The notes beneath the pieces are model-generated. The model saw nothing but the letters and a program-made list of their open reading frames with translations, was not told where the DNA came from and searched no databases. From JBHIEE01 sp046760445 (GTDB taxonomy: Bacteria; Acidobacteriota; Aminicenantia; JdFR-78), in contig JBHIEE010000010.1 in the NCBI GenBank assembly GCA_046760445.1, positions 1 to 39,470 of the forward strand: DNA of 39,470 nucleotides, given 5' to 3'. Numbering within the stretch: the stretch's first letter is position 1; each line of letters begins with the position of its first letter. A program made the translations under genes and the position numbers. Positions 17,896 to 26,947 of the stretch are shown here, piece by piece.

Positions 17896-17975
17896 TTGTT
17901 TATAAAGGAATATTACATTTTTTACCCAATATCGGAATTTGAAAAATTCGGATACTGGAACTTAGAGAGAGTTAT

Positions 17976-18005
17976 TTGACTTTAGAGAAGATGGTAAGAT
18001 ATTAT
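17976..18005 (+). promoter_or_regulatory. Predicted rnr promoter
   Basis: TTGACT (17976-17981), 18 bases, TATTAT (18000-18005), directly before the rnr start region. Transcription would begin near 18012, giving a very short leader to the ATG at 18028. Confidence 0.5.
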
Positions 18006-18027
18006 TGTTTGGTAAGTGAGTCAAAAT

Positions 18028-20094
18028 ATGAGAGAAAAAGTTTTTGAATTTTTAAAGCAGCGAAAAAAAGGATTCAGTAAGAAACAGTTACTGAGGGACT
18101 TGAATTTATCCAATAAAGAGAAGAGGGAATTATCCCGAGTTCTAAGAGAAATGCTTGAACAAGGAATAATTAAAGCTTCTCGTAATAGGTTTTTTGTTTC
18201 TGAGAAAGAATCAATTATTAAAGGAAGATATTCTGCCAACCCGAATGGATATGGCTTTGTGGTTCCTGAGGATGGTAAGAACGAGGATATTTTTATTCCT
18301 CCTCGAAAATCAAAAGATGCTCTTCATGGTGATATAGTAGAAGTTGTTTGTCAGGATCGGGGAAGGAAAGGGAAACGAGAAGGAAGGGTCATTCGGGTTG
18401 TGGAAAGGAAGAATGAACGAATAATTGGCTTTTTTGAGCAGCGATTGAATAGGCTCTATATAATTCCTCTTGATCCTAAAATTTCAAGAGAGATTGCTTT
18501 GGATACAGTTGCTCCTTTTAATCCTTTACCGGGAATGATCGTTGAAGCTAAGTTAATTAAAGGCTTAAGAGGAAAACTGACCGAAGTATTTGGTTACCCG
18601 GATCAGCCTGGAGTTGACTTAGAAGTAATTGTCAGAAAATATAATCTTAACACTCGCTTCTCTAAAGAAGCTTTACGACAAGCAGAAAACATTCCTCGTA
18701 AAATCGGGAAAGAGCATTTAGTCGGAAGAGAAGACTTTCGGGAAAAAACAATTGTCACTATTGATGGGGAGACGGCAAAAGATTTTGACGATGCGGTTAG
18801 TGTTGAGAAATTATCTGACGGCCATTATCTCTTAGGGGTTCATATTGCTGATGTCTCTTATTTTGTCAGACCAGGAACATTTTTAGACCGAGAAGCATTC
18901 ATTCAAGGAAATAGCGTTTATTTCCCTGAAATGGTTATTCCTATGTTGCCGGAGAGATTGTCAGATGAAATTTGCAGTCTTAAACCAAATGAGGTTCGGC
19001 TTACTTTTTCTGTTTTAATGGAATTTGACCAAGAGGGCCAAAGAGTAAGATATAAATTCACTCCTTCAGTGATAAAAAGTTCAGCTAGGATGACTTACAC
19101 TTCTGTTTATGAAATTTTTGAAGGAAATGAAGAGGAAAGAAAAAGATACTCCTCTTTGGTAGATAATTTTATGCTAATGAAAGAATTGGCTCGGGTGTTG
19201 CGAGCGAAAAGAGTCAAGGAGGGAAGTTTAGATTTTGATCTTTTTGAGCCGGAATTAATCTACCGAGAAGGAACTCTTTCCACCATTGCCAAATCAGAAC
19301 AGAATGAAGCCCATCAGGTTATTGAAGAATTTATGTTGGCGGCAAATGAAACTGTTGCCACTTTTCTTACGGAAAGAAATTATCCTTTAATTTACCGTGT
19401 TCACGAACAACCATCTCCAGCCAAGATAGAAAAACTGAAAGAGTTACTTATGCGGTTTGGATTTAAGCTGAATGAAAGAAAAGAAATAAGTTCCTCGGAT
19501 TTACAAAGAATTTTAAATCAGGTTCAAGGAAAACCGGAACAGAAGTTTATCTCTCTTCAAATTTTAAAATCTTTACCTCTGGCTCGTTACACAGTGAGTA
19601 ATATTGGTCATTATGGGCTGGCTAAAAATTTTTATACTCATTTTACTTCACCAATAAGGAGATATCCTGATTTGGTTGTTCATCGGATATTGAAGAAAGC
19701 CATTAAGAATAGAGAAGTAAAGGATTTTGGGTTAGAAGAGATAGCTGAGCACTGTTCTCAGACAGAAAGAAATGCTGAAGAAGCTGAAAGAGACTTAATT
19801 GAATGGCGGATAATTAGATTCTTAAGGTCAAAATTAGGCGATGAGCTTACTGGTACAATAGTTGATATTACTAAACAAGGTTTAGTGGTAGAGCTTGATG
19901 AGTACTTTGTTGAAGGATTAATACATTATACTGATTTGAGAGATGATTTTTATTTTAAGAAATCAGATCGAGTTTTGAAAGGAAAAAGGAAAGGTAAGAT
20001 ATATCGTCTAGGAGATCGAGTTGAAGTGGTTTTAGCTTTAGTAGATCCATATCGAAGAAGGGTTTTTCTCACCTTAAAAGGAAAAGAAAAGTGA
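18028..20094 (+). CDS. rnr: Ribonuclease R
   Basis: Predicted 688-residue 3'-5' exoribonuclease of the RNB family. A winged-helix N-terminus (about 1-65) is followed by cold-shock domains (GRYSANPNGYGFVVPEDG, then a second OB fold to about 200). The RNB catalytic domain (about 235-565) has the TAKDFDDAVSV metal-binding aspartates, GVHIADVSYFV, MLPERLSDEICSL and HFTSPIRRYPDLVVHR. A C-terminal S1 domain occupies about 595-680. I start it at the ATG at 18028, which has GTGAG 7 bases upstream; a GTG at 18016 is possible. Full length. Its stop overlaps the GTG of pgi by four bases, so the two are translationally coupled. Confidence 0.95.
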   Translation: MREKVFEFLKQRKKGFSKKQLLRDLNLSNKEKRELSRVLREMLEQGIIKASRNRFFVSEKESIIKGRYSANPNGYGFVVPEDGKNEDIFIPPRKSKDALHGDIVEVVCQDRGRKGKREGRVIRVVERKNERIIGFFEQRLNRLYIIPLDPKISREIALDTVAPFNPLPGMIVEAKLIKGLRGKLTEVFGYPDQPGVDLEVIVRKYNLNTRFSKEALRQAENIPRKIGKEHLVGREDFREKTIVTIDGETAKDFDDAVSVEKLSDGHYLLGVHIADVSYFVRPGTFLDREAFIQGNSVYFPEMVIPMLPERLSDEICSLKPNEVRLTFSVLMEFDQEGQRVRYKFTPSVIKSSARMTYTSVYEIFEGNEEERKRYSSLVDNFMLMKELARVLRAKRVKEGSLDFDLFEPELIYREGTLSTIAKSEQNEAHQVIEEFMLAANETVATFLTERNYPLIYRVHEQPSPAKIEKLKELLMRFGFKLNERKEISSSDLQRILNQVQGKPEQKFISLQILKSLPLARYTVSNIGHYGLAKNFYTHFTSPIRRYPDLVVHRILKKAIKNREVKDFGLEEIAEHCSQTERNAEEAERDLIEWRIIRFLRSKLGDELTGTIVDITKQGLVVELDEYFVEGLIHYTDLRDDFYFKKSDRVLKGKRKGKIYRLGDRVEVVLALVDPYRRRVFLTLKGKEK

Positions 20095-21467
20095 AAAAAG
20101 AAAAGATAATACTTGATTTTACCTTTTCTCTTACTCCACCGATTGATGAGAAAAACGGATTGCACCTAAAGGAGATAGAGGCTTATTCTTCCTTAGCTCA
20201 AAGTGCTTTGATAAATCTAAATCATCTGAAGCCGGGTTTTACCCTTCTTCCAGATTTAGAAGATGTGAAGAGATGGTTTGATTATGGCCGCCAGCGAGCG
20301 AATCAGATTGACAATCTGGTGGTTGTTGGAATTGGTGGTTCTTCCTTAGGGACAGATGCTCTGTTCCAAGCGTTAATGCCCTATTATTATAACTTCTTCT
20401 CAAGAGAAGAGCGAAGAAATAAACCAAGAATGTTCGTTTTGGATAATATTGATCCGAACCAGATTTATTCTCTTTTTGAGTTAATAAGTATACCCCGTAG
20501 CTTATTTATTGTTGTCAGTAAATCTGGCTCAACGACTGAGACTTTGACTAATTTTTTAATTCTAAAAGAGAAATTCATTTCTGAGTTGGGAAAAAAGGAA
20601 TATCAAAAACATATAGTAGTTATTACTGACCCAGATAGAGGAGATTTAGTGAAGATTGCTCGTCAAGAAGGATATGATATTTTTCCTTTTCCTCCAGGTA
20701 CGGGGGGAAGATACTCTGTTCTTTCTCCTGTGGGACTTCTTCCTCTATCCTTTTTCAATGTTAATCCAGAGGAAGTGGTTCGAGGAGCAAAAGAGATAAA
20801 AAATAAACTCAGCTCTGAAAGGTATAATAAAAACCAGGCTCTTTTTTCCGCTTTACTTTTAATTTTGTTTTTTAAAAAAGGAAAGAATATTCAGGTAATT
20901 ATGCCTTATTCTGTTCATCTGGAAAAGTTGGCTGAATGGTACTGTCAGCTTTGGGCAGAAAGTCTTGGGAAGAGATATAATCGTGGAGGAGAAGAAGTTA
21001 ACTGGGGTCAGACGCCCGTCAGGGTATTGGGAACTAAAGATCAGCATTCTCAACTCCAGCTTTATATTGAAGGTCCTTCAGATAAAATTATTACTTTCTG
21101 GCAAGTAAAAAAGTTTAGCCAAGATGACAAAACACCCCATTTTTTTCCTAAATATTCTTCGAGCGAATATTTAGAAGGGAAGTATTTAAGTCAAGTTTTT
21201 CTAGCTGAGAAAGAAGCCACGGAAATGGCTTTAGCTAAGAATAATAAACCAAGCCTGACTTTTCTCCTTCCAGAAATAAATCCATATTTTGTAGGACAGT
21301 TTATTTATCTTCTCGAAATGCAAACTGCTTTGGCTGGAGAAATGCTGAATTTAGATGCCTTTAATCAACCAGGAGTAGAGTTAGTTAAAAAATATAGTTA
21401 TGGTCTATTGGGACGGGAGGGATTTATTAAACCAGATTTGGCTGATTTAAAGCACTATCAAATATGA
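20091..21467 (+). CDS. pgi: Glucose-6-phosphate isomerase
   Basis: Predicted 458-residue phosphosugar isomerase with two SIS domains, interconverting glucose-6-phosphate and fructose-6-phosphate in glycolysis/gluconeogenesis. Diagnostic segments are VVVGIGGSSLGTDAL, SKSGSTTETLTNFLILK (phosphate-binding serines), GGRYSVLSPVGLLP and TPVRVLGTKDQHSQLQLY with the catalytic histidine. The length is that of the short bacterial enzymes. It starts at a GTG inside the rnr stop (GTGA overlap), and its own stop overlaps the next ATG (ATGA), so three proteins are probably made from one message. The linkage of rnr, pgi and a SelB-like protein has no obvious metabolic logic. Confidence 0.95.
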   Translation: MKKEKIILDFTFSLTPPIDEKNGLHLKEIEAYSSLAQSALINLNHLKPGFTLLPDLEDVKRWFDYGRQRANQIDNLVVVGIGGSSLGTDALFQALMPYYYNFFSREERRNKPRMFVLDNIDPNQIYSLFELISIPRSLFIVVSKSGSTTETLTNFLILKEKFISELGKKEYQKHIVVITDPDRGDLVKIARQEGYDIFPFPPGTGGRYSVLSPVGLLPLSFFNVNPEEVVRGAKEIKNKLSSERYNKNQALFSALLLILFFKKGKNIQVIMPYSVHLEKLAEWYCQLWAESLGKRYNRGGEEVNWGQTPVRVLGTKDQHSQLQLYIEGPSDKIITFWQVKKFSQDDKTPHFFPKYSSSEYLEGKYLSQVFLAEKEATEMALAKNNKPSLTFLLPEINPYFVGQFIYLLEMQTALAGEMLNLDAFNQPGVELVKKYSYGLLGREGFIKPDLADLKHYQI

Positions 21468-22555
21468 AAGATAGCAAAACTCATATTTTTGAAAGTGAAA
21501 TTAAAGTTTGTCACGGTCAGATAGAAAATGAACAAAAAATAAAAGTCGAATTCAGTTCGGTGAAAGCTGGATCAACTGTTTATCTGACTAATAAAAAGAT
21601 AATTAAATCTGGAGAATCAGATTTAGCCTTAATAGTTTCTATTCGAACTTTTCCTTTTAAATGGAAAGATAAATTTAAAATTAAGGAAACGGAAAAGGAA
21701 GTTGAGATTGGATCAGGAGTTGTTCTTAACCCTTTTCCTGATGAATTTGGAGTTAAAAGGAAAAAATTGGAATTTTTAGAAAGGCTAAAAGGAGACAAAG
21801 AAGAAATGATTTTGGCCCTGGTAGAATCTCGGGGCAGAGAAGGTTTAACAGAAAAAGAAATGATTGGATTCTCTGGGATTAGGAGAAATGTTTTAGAGAA
21901 AATTTGTCTCCAGTTAGAAGAAAAAGGGGAAATAAAAACTATTTCTTTTTTCCCTCTTTTTATTTTAGCAGAAAGAACTTTTGAGTTTTTGTCGGACAAG
22001 TTAGTAAAATTACTAAAGGAATATCATCAGAGGAATCCTTTAGGGAGTGGGATGACTAAAGATAAATTGAAAAGAAGACTCAATATTAGAAGAGAGGATA
22101 TTTTTCAGCTAATCTTGAGAAAAGCAATTGCTCAGAATAAAGTTAAGATAGCAGAAGAGTATATTGCATTAGCTGATTTCAAAATAGCCCCTTCCACTGA
22201 AGAAGAAAAAATCTTAAGGCGACTGGAAAAATTGTATTATCAGGGAAAGCTTGTATCTCTTTCTTTGGAGGAAATAAAGAATCAATTTAATTTATCCAAT
22301 AGAAAATTAGATGAATTTATTCACCTTTTAACTGAAAGAAATAAAATTGTTGAGGTGAAGAATGGATATTTTGTCCATTCCCACTGGATAGATGAGTTAA
22401 TTTGGAAATTGAAAAAGCAAAATAGAAAGAAAATAACAGTGTCAGATTTTAAAAAAATGACTAATTTAAGTCGAAAGTATGCTATTCCCTTACTGGAGCT
22501 ATTAGATCAATTAAGAATAACCAGGAGGAGAGGAGATTATCGAGAAATTCTTTAA
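21464..22555 (+). CDS. SelB-like protein without GTPase domain
   Basis: Predicted 363-residue protein matching the second half of the selenocysteine elongation factor SelB. The first about 100 residues look like the SelB/EF-Tu domain III beta barrel (ESEIKVCHGQIENEQKIKVE to WKDKFKIKE...EIGSGVVLNPFP). Then come winged-helix repeats, ending in VSDFKKMTNLSRKYAIPLLELLD and TRRRGD, which is the fourth winged helix that grips the SECIS hairpin in known SelB. The amino-terminal G1-G5 GTPase motifs and domain II (about 250 residues) are absent, and the start overlaps the pgi stop as ATGA, so the short form is real, not a window or frame artefact. It could be an RNA-binding regulator, a subfunctional partner of a separate GTPase, or a decayed copy. 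Function unknown. Confidence 0.72.
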   Translation: MKDSKTHIFESEIKVCHGQIENEQKIKVEFSSVKAGSTVYLTNKKIIKSGESDLALIVSIRTFPFKWKDKFKIKETEKEVEIGSGVVLNPFPDEFGVKRKKLEFLERLKGDKEEMILALVESRGREGLTEKEMIGFSGIRRNVLEKICLQLEEKGEIKTISFFPLFILAERTFEFLSDKLVKLLKEYHQRNPLGSGMTKDKLKRRLNIRREDIFQLILRKAIAQNKVKIAEEYIALADFKIAPSTEEEKILRRLEKLYYQGKLVSLSLEEIKNQFNLSNRKLDEFIHLLTERNKIVEVKNGYFVHSHWIDELIWKLKKQNRKKITVSDFKKMTNLSRKYAIPLLELLDQLRITRRRGDYREIL

Positions 22556-22609
22556 AAAATCAAAATTTAAAAATCAAAGATAAAAATGACATACCAAAAA
22601 TATAAAAAT

Positions 22610-22669
22610 AGTGCTGCAGTGCTGCTCATAACTCACCGCAACACTGCAGAACTGCAGCACAGCAGCACT
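22610..22669. terminator. Hairpin shared by two convergent genes
   Basis: AGTGCTGCAGTGCTG (22610-22624) pairs with CAGCACAGCAGCACT (22655-22669), matching 14 of 15 positions, with a 30-base loop that is itself CTGCAG-rich. It sits between the SelB-like gene and the convergent unknown gene, with A-rich and T-rich flanks, and could stop transcription from both sides. It also looks like a repeat-derived sequence (alternating CTGCAG words). Confidence 0.6.
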
Positions 22670-22677
22670 TAAAAAAG

Positions 22678-24732
22678 TTATTTTTTCTCCTTTTTCTCCT
22701 GCTCTTTCTCTTTTTTAAGTGCCTGTTGGAGTTTTTGGGCAAAAAGACCAAATTTGGCCTTCTCTTGGAAGGTAACTCCAGGGACTTCTTCTTCTTTTTT
22801 TTCTTCGATTGGTACTTCTTCTCGTTTTTTATGTAAAATAGAAATTACTTCTTCTTCAGATTCTTCCCATACAATTTTTTCCTCTATTCTTTTTTTAATT
22901 CCTTTTTTCATTTTACGAGGAATATCTTTTTCTCGTTTTACTTCTTTCGGTTTTTTTGGTTTTTTCTTAAGGGGTTCCAATGTGGGCGTAACTTCTTCTT
23001 TGGGTGGAGTTTTTACTTCAACTAAAGGTGGAACTTTCTCCCTTTTTTCTAATTCAGGAATTTCCTCAACTACCCTCATTTCTTTACCAGCAATTTTTCT
23101 TTCTTCAATTAATTCCCCCTCTTCCTCAATCTTTTCTTCAACGATTTCCTCTTCTTTCACAATTTTATTCAAATCTAAATGAAACATTCCTATTTCTTTC
23201 TCAGAGGGAAAGAATTCAGGAAGGCTCAAAAGGACAGTTTCTACTTCTTCAAGGGTTGTTACTCTGAGGAGTTCAACAAGATGATAAGCTCGTGAATAAT
23301 GAAGTTTGTATTGTTCTTCTTCTAAGCCGAAGGATTTAAATATTAGATGAAGTAATTCAAGCAAGTTCAATTCATCTCTTTGAGCATAAAGTTCATCTAA
23401 TTTTTTAAAGACTCCTTCCTCCAGATAGATAATCTTATTTACTGCACAAAAGCTGACCATCTCTTGATTAGTAGATAAAATTTTATCTTCTTTCCAGTTA
23501 TATACTTTTTTGGTAAAGGAGAATTTTTTCTTGGCTTTCTTTATTGAAAAACTGAATCTGTTCCTTTCTTCATGCTCCACAATAAGACTTGTCCCCTGAA
23601 TCACGCTATTTTTTTCAAATAATTCTTTTAACCCTAATAGATATCCAGAAGAAGGGTAGTAATAAACCAGATATTCTTTATCATCTTCTTTATCTATAAA
23701 AAGAAATTCTCTGTAATTGGAAAAATATTTTTGTAATTCTTGAAGGATTCTTATTCCACCAGATAAAACTTCTCGCCAGGTAAGATGGAATTTATAGGGA
23801 AAAGATTTTTCCTTTTGAATACCAATATTTTTAAATTTTTCTTGGATCTCTTTTCTATTTATTTCTATATCTGGCATTTTGACAGGTAGAGCACTCAATG
23901 GTAAATTTTCTTTCAAAGACTCTAAATTTTCCTTTAAATTCCACTTCCCCCAATCATCAGGAGAAACCAAGATGAATTTTTTCTTATATTTGTTCTCGAA
24001 TAGGTGATTTAGGCTCAAACAAAGTGAGTAAAAATTATTCTCTGATTCAGGAGTGGAAAAGTATTTCTCAACAAGTTCTTTAGTTCTCATCGAGCTCTTA
24101 TTTTTTGCTAAGAACTCTTCAATCTGAGAAATCTTTTTTTCGTCAAGCGTTTCTTTTTCTTCTGTTAAATACCAGTAATTATTCCAACCAAAAAATTTAT
24201 CGGATTTCGAAAGGGAAGCTTTTAATTTTGTCTCAAGAAGAGCAAATTCATTTTTCCTCATAGGGAGTTCTTCTTTCCTGGGGTCATCCTTTTTGTCTAA
24301 GAATTTGATTGGCTCTGATTTACCTTCCATATTACAAGGGATCAACACCTGGGTTTTGGTCTTTTTCATATAATCGATGTATTTTCGAAAAAGGCCTCCT
24401 CCTTCGTAATCTACTTCTAACATCTGGCAGTTAAAGTTTTTAAAGAAAGTTTTATTGATTACTTTGAGAGCCACTCCACCAATAAAATGTTCTGTTCCTC
24501 GACTACTAGTATTTAATAGTTCATCATAATACTTGTAAATTAAATCACCGGGTTCATAGTCACAAAAGGGATTATAGATTTTTATTGGTTGACTTCGCTG
24601 AGGAGCTGTTTTATGGTAAGCTAATTTAAGAGCGAGATCCCCGAGAGGAAGAGGAGTTTTTTCCTTTTTTAATAAGCTTATAATAAAGACTAAATCTTTC
24701 GGTGTTATTTCTAAAGTTTTTTTATCCGTCAT
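22678..24732 (-). CDS. Unrecognised 684-residue protein with Lys/Glu-rich tail
   Basis: I do not recognise this protein. Residues 1-50 may form a small helix-turn-helix (ITPKDLVFIISLLKKEKTPL), followed by NPFCDYEPGDLIYKYYD, which resembles an SH3-like barrel strand pattern. The middle (about 90-500) is a mixed alpha/beta region without known catalytic motifs. From about 540 to 684 the sequence is highly charged (long runs of E and K, with PPK and KKPKKPK words), probably disordered or coiled coil. There are no signal peptide or membrane segments, so it is likely cytosolic. Its ATG overlaps the argF stop (24729-24732), giving translational coupling. The charged tail suggests nucleic-acid or multiprotein contacts, but that is inference. 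Confidence 0.75.
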   Translation of the reverse strand: MTDKKTLEITPKDLVFIISLLKKEKTPLPLGDLALKLAYHKTAPQRSQPIKIYNPFCDYEPGDLIYKYYDELLNTSSRGTEHFIGGVALKVINKTFFKNFNCQMLEVDYEGGGLFRKYIDYMKKTKTQVLIPCNMEGKSEPIKFLDKKDDPRKEELPMRKNEFALLETKLKASLSKSDKFFGWNNYWYLTEEKETLDEKKISQIEEFLAKNKSSMRTKELVEKYFSTPESENNFYSLCLSLNHLFENKYKKKFILVSPDDWGKWNLKENLESLKENLPLSALPVKMPDIEINRKEIQEKFKNIGIQKEKSFPYKFHLTWREVLSGGIRILQELQKYFSNYREFLFIDKEDDKEYLVYYYPSSGYLLGLKELFEKNSVIQGTSLIVEHEERNRFSFSIKKAKKKFSFTKKVYNWKEDKILSTNQEMVSFCAVNKIIYLEEGVFKKLDELYAQRDELNLLELLHLIFKSFGLEEEQYKLHYSRAYHLVELLRVTTLEEVETVLLSLPEFFPSEKEIGMFHLDLNKIVKEEEIVEEKIEEEGELIEERKIAGKEMRVVEEIPELEKREKVPPLVEVKTPPKEEVTPTLEPLKKKPKKPKEVKREKDIPRKMKKGIKKRIEEKIVWEESEEEVISILHKKREEVPIEEKKEEEVPGVTFQEKAKFGLFAQKLQQALKKEKEQEKKEKK

Positions 24733-25664
24733 TTTATTTTACTCTCTTCACACATTAATAATATCATAATTGCCTTTTGAGCGTGAAGTCTATTTTCTGT
24801 TTGATCAAGAACTACTGACTGAGGAGAATCAATTACTTCGTCAGTTACTTCTTCTCCCCGGTGGGCTGGGAGACAGTGCATAAAAATAGCATCTTTTTTA
24901 GCAGCAGACATTAGTTTTCTATTCACTTGATAGGGTGGAAAAATTTTCAATCTTTTTTCCCTTTCCTGTTCCTGACCCATTGAAGCCCAAACATCAGTAT
25001 AAACAGCATCAGCTTCCAGGACGGCTTCTTCTGGATTATGAGTTAATTTGATATAGGAACCAAATTTATCTGCTTCTTTCTTAGCCAAATCAATAATTTC
25101 TTTTTTGGGCTCATACCCGGGTGGAGAAGCAATTGAAATGTTGGCTCCACATTTAGAGGAGGCAAAAATCAAAGAATGAGCTACATTGTTGCCATCTCCA
25201 ATATATGCTAATTTTAAGCCTTCTAATATACCCTTTTTTTCTTTTAAAGTTAAAAAATCTGCCATCGATTGGCAAGGATGAAGCAAATCACTTAATCCAT
25301 TAATTACTGGGATTTGGGTATTTTTGGCTAAATCTATAACATTTTGATGAGCAAAAGTTCGAATTATTATTCCATCTACCCATCTTTCTAAGTTACGGGC
25401 GACATCAGCCACTGATTCTCGTTTTCCAATCTGAATATCGCTCGGACTGAGATAGACTGCCTCTCCACCAAGTTGAAGCATTCCCACTTCAAAAGTTACT
25501 CTGGTTCGTAAAGATGGTTTTTCAAAAATCATAGCCAAAATTTTCCCTTCTAGTGCTTGATGATATCTTTTTGGATTCTTTTTGAGCTTTTCAGCAAAAG
25601 AGATTATTTCCTCGAATTGAGAAATAGTTAAATCATTAATTGAGATAAAATCAGTCAATTGCAT
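24729..25664 (-). CDS. argF: Ornithine carbamoyltransferase
   Basis: Predicted 311-residue enzyme making citrulline from ornithine and carbamoyl phosphate, or the reverse in fermentative citrulline breakdown. The carbamoyl-phosphate loop SLRTR is at 51-55, the HPCQSMADFLTL motif is about a third of the way in, and the ornithine-loop cysteine is in HCLP (263-266). I start at the ATG at 25664 because GGAGG stands six bases before it; a GTG further upstream (25676) is less likely. Length is normal. The presence of carbamate kinase upstream favours the catabolic direction, but no arginine deiminase is visible. The gap to arcC holds a repeat element, and the ATGA overlap joins it to the unknown downstream gene. 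Confidence 0.94.
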   Translation of the reverse strand: MQLTDFISINDLTISQFEEIISFAEKLKKNPKRYHQALEGKILAMIFEKPSLRTRVTFEVGMLQLGGEAVYLSPSDIQIGKRESVADVARNLERWVDGIIIRTFAHQNVIDLAKNTQIPVINGLSDLLHPCQSMADFLTLKEKKGILEGLKLAYIGDGNNVAHSLIFASSKCGANISIASPPGYEPKKEIIDLAKKEADKFGSYIKLTHNPEEAVLEADAVYTDVWASMGQEQEREKRLKIFPPYQVNRKLMSAAKKDAIFMHCLPAHRGEEVTDEVIDSPQSVVLDQTENRLHAQKAIMILLMCEESKIK

Positions 25665-25751
25665 TTTTTCCTCCACGAACGAGCTTAAGTGTTGTCAAAT
25701 TTAACCACAGAGGCCACTTGCTTTACTAAATTCGAAATCCGAATATCGAAA

Positions 25752-25780
25752 TCCCGTAAAGGGACGAGGTCCCCACGGGA
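25752..25780. repeat. Two-step hairpin inside the arcC-argF repeat
   Basis: An outer stem TCCCGT (25752-25757)/ACGGGA (25775-25780) encloses an inner stem GGGAC-GAG-GTCCC (25761-25773). The GC-rich fold stands out from the A/T-rich surroundings and is followed by CTTTT. Confidence 0.7.
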
Positions 25781-25796
25781 CTTTTCGTCCGAAACA

Positions 25797-25812
25797 TCCC
25801 GAGCACTCGGGA
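25797..25812. repeat. Palindromic repeat copy TCCCGAG-CA-CTCGGGA
   Basis: Fourth-family copy of the dispersed CCCGAGYRCTCGGG palindrome, reverse complement of 11903-11918, nested in the composite element between arcC and argF. Confidence 0.8.
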
Positions 25813-26002
25813 CAAATTTTCAAATGTTCCAAACAATATTGCCCGAGTTCCTAAATTACATAATTTCTTTGTTTTGGATTTTGGATTTCGATCATTTGAG
25901 ATTGTTTCGAATTTCGGATTTCGTGCTTCGGATTTTTTATTCATCTGTGTTCTCTGTGGTTTTCATAATATCATGTTATTTTTGACACTATCTGAGCTTA
26001 TT

Positions 26003-26947
26003 CTAAGGCACGATTCTCGTTCCAGCTCTATTTATTAGCGCTGCTTTCAATTTATTAGAAGAAGTGATTAAAACTTCCTTTCCTCCTCCTTCAATAAATT
26101 CAATAGCCGCTTTTATTTTAGGCCCCATTGATCCTGAGGGAAACTGGCCTTGTGCTAAATAGTTTTTAGCCTGGGCAACAGTCATTACTTTTATCTCTTC
26201 TTGATCAGGCTGACCGTAGTTTAGATATACTCGATCCACGGTGGTGAGGATAATAAACAAATCTACTTTTACTTCTCGAGCAAGAAGACTTGAGGCATAG
26301 TCTTTGTCAATAACTGCCTCTACTCCCTGGAACAAACCACGGCCGTTAATGATTATTGGGACACCTCCTCCTCCGACAGCAATGATTATCCGACCTTTTC
26401 TAACCAAATCATTAATTATTCTCTTTGGGACAATGTCAATCGGTTTAGGGGAAGGAACAACTTTTCTATAGCCTCGTCCAGCATCTTCAACCATTTTCCA
26501 TTTTTTCTCTCGGCTCAACATTCGAGCTCGATACTGGGAATAGAAAGGACCAACTGGCTTGGTTGGGTTTTCAAAAGCAGGGTCTTCTCGGTCAACAATA
26601 ACTTGAGTTAAAATGGTAGCAACTTCCTTATCAATGGAGTTTTTGCGGAGCTCATTAATGATTGCCTTTTCTAACATGTATCCCATACTTCCTTCTGTCA
26701 TGGCATCACATATCTCTAAAGTAAAAGGAGGGACTTTGGTTATTGCTTCTTCCATTTGAATTAATAAGTTACCTACTTGGGGGCCATTTCCATGAACAAT
26801 AATTAGTTCATAGCCCTTCTTTACAATATGAACCATTAATTTTGCTGCCTTCTTGGCATTCCTCATTTGTTCATGTTGGAGACCTTGCTGGTTCTCCGGT
26901 AAAAGAGCATTTCCACCAAAGGCAATTAAAGCAATTTTTTGAGCCAT
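26003..26947 (-). CDS. arcC: Carbamate kinase
   Basis: Predicted 314-residue amino-acid-kinase-fold enzyme that makes ATP from carbamoyl phosphate and ADP. The opening KIALIAFGGNALLP, the LIIVHGNGPQVGNLL motif, the EAVIDKDYASSLLA nucleotide region and the FPSGSMGPKIKAAIEF ending are all characteristic, and length is normal. Its start overlaps the stop of the upstream P-loop gene by one base (TAATG). With argF nearby, the pair could degrade citrulline to ornithine, CO2, ammonia and ATP. The carbamoyl donor may also come from purine or allantoin catabolism, because no arginine deiminase is seen. Confidence 0.96.
   Translation of the reverse strand: MAQKIALIAFGGNALLPENQQGLQHEQMRNAKKAAKLMVHIVKKGYELIIVHGNGPQVGNLLIQMEEAITKVPPFTLEICDAMTEGSMGYMLEKAIINELRKNSIDKEVATILTQVIVDREDPAFENPTKPVGPFYSQYRARMLSREKKWKMVEDAGRGYRKVVPSPKPIDIVPKRIINDLVRKGRIIIAVGGGGVPIIINGRGLFQGVEAVIDKDYASSLLAREVKVDLFIILTTVDRVYLNYGQPDQEEIKVMTVAQAKNYLAQGQFPSGSMGPKIKAAIEFIEGGGKEVLITSSNKLKAALINRAGTRIVP

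Larger units (their letters stand above)
25703..25961. repeat. Composite repeat element between arcC and argF
   Basis: This 259-base block fills most of the gap between the two genes and has no plausible gene. It begins with AACCACAGAG (25703-25712) and ends with its reverse complement CTCTGTGGTT (25952-25961). Inside are A/T-rich words built from GAAATCCGAA-like units, a hairpin at 25752-25780, and a CCCGAGCACTCGGG copy at 25797-25812. Open reading frames through it have no family resemblance. It resembles a nested, non-coding mobile or repeat cassette. Confidence 0.65.

Noticed and set aside
25689..25985. Open frames of 70-100 codons on both strands between arcC and argF
   Set aside because: They translate composite repeat words rather than a conserved protein, and start without ribosome binding sites. 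The block is better explained as a repeat element.
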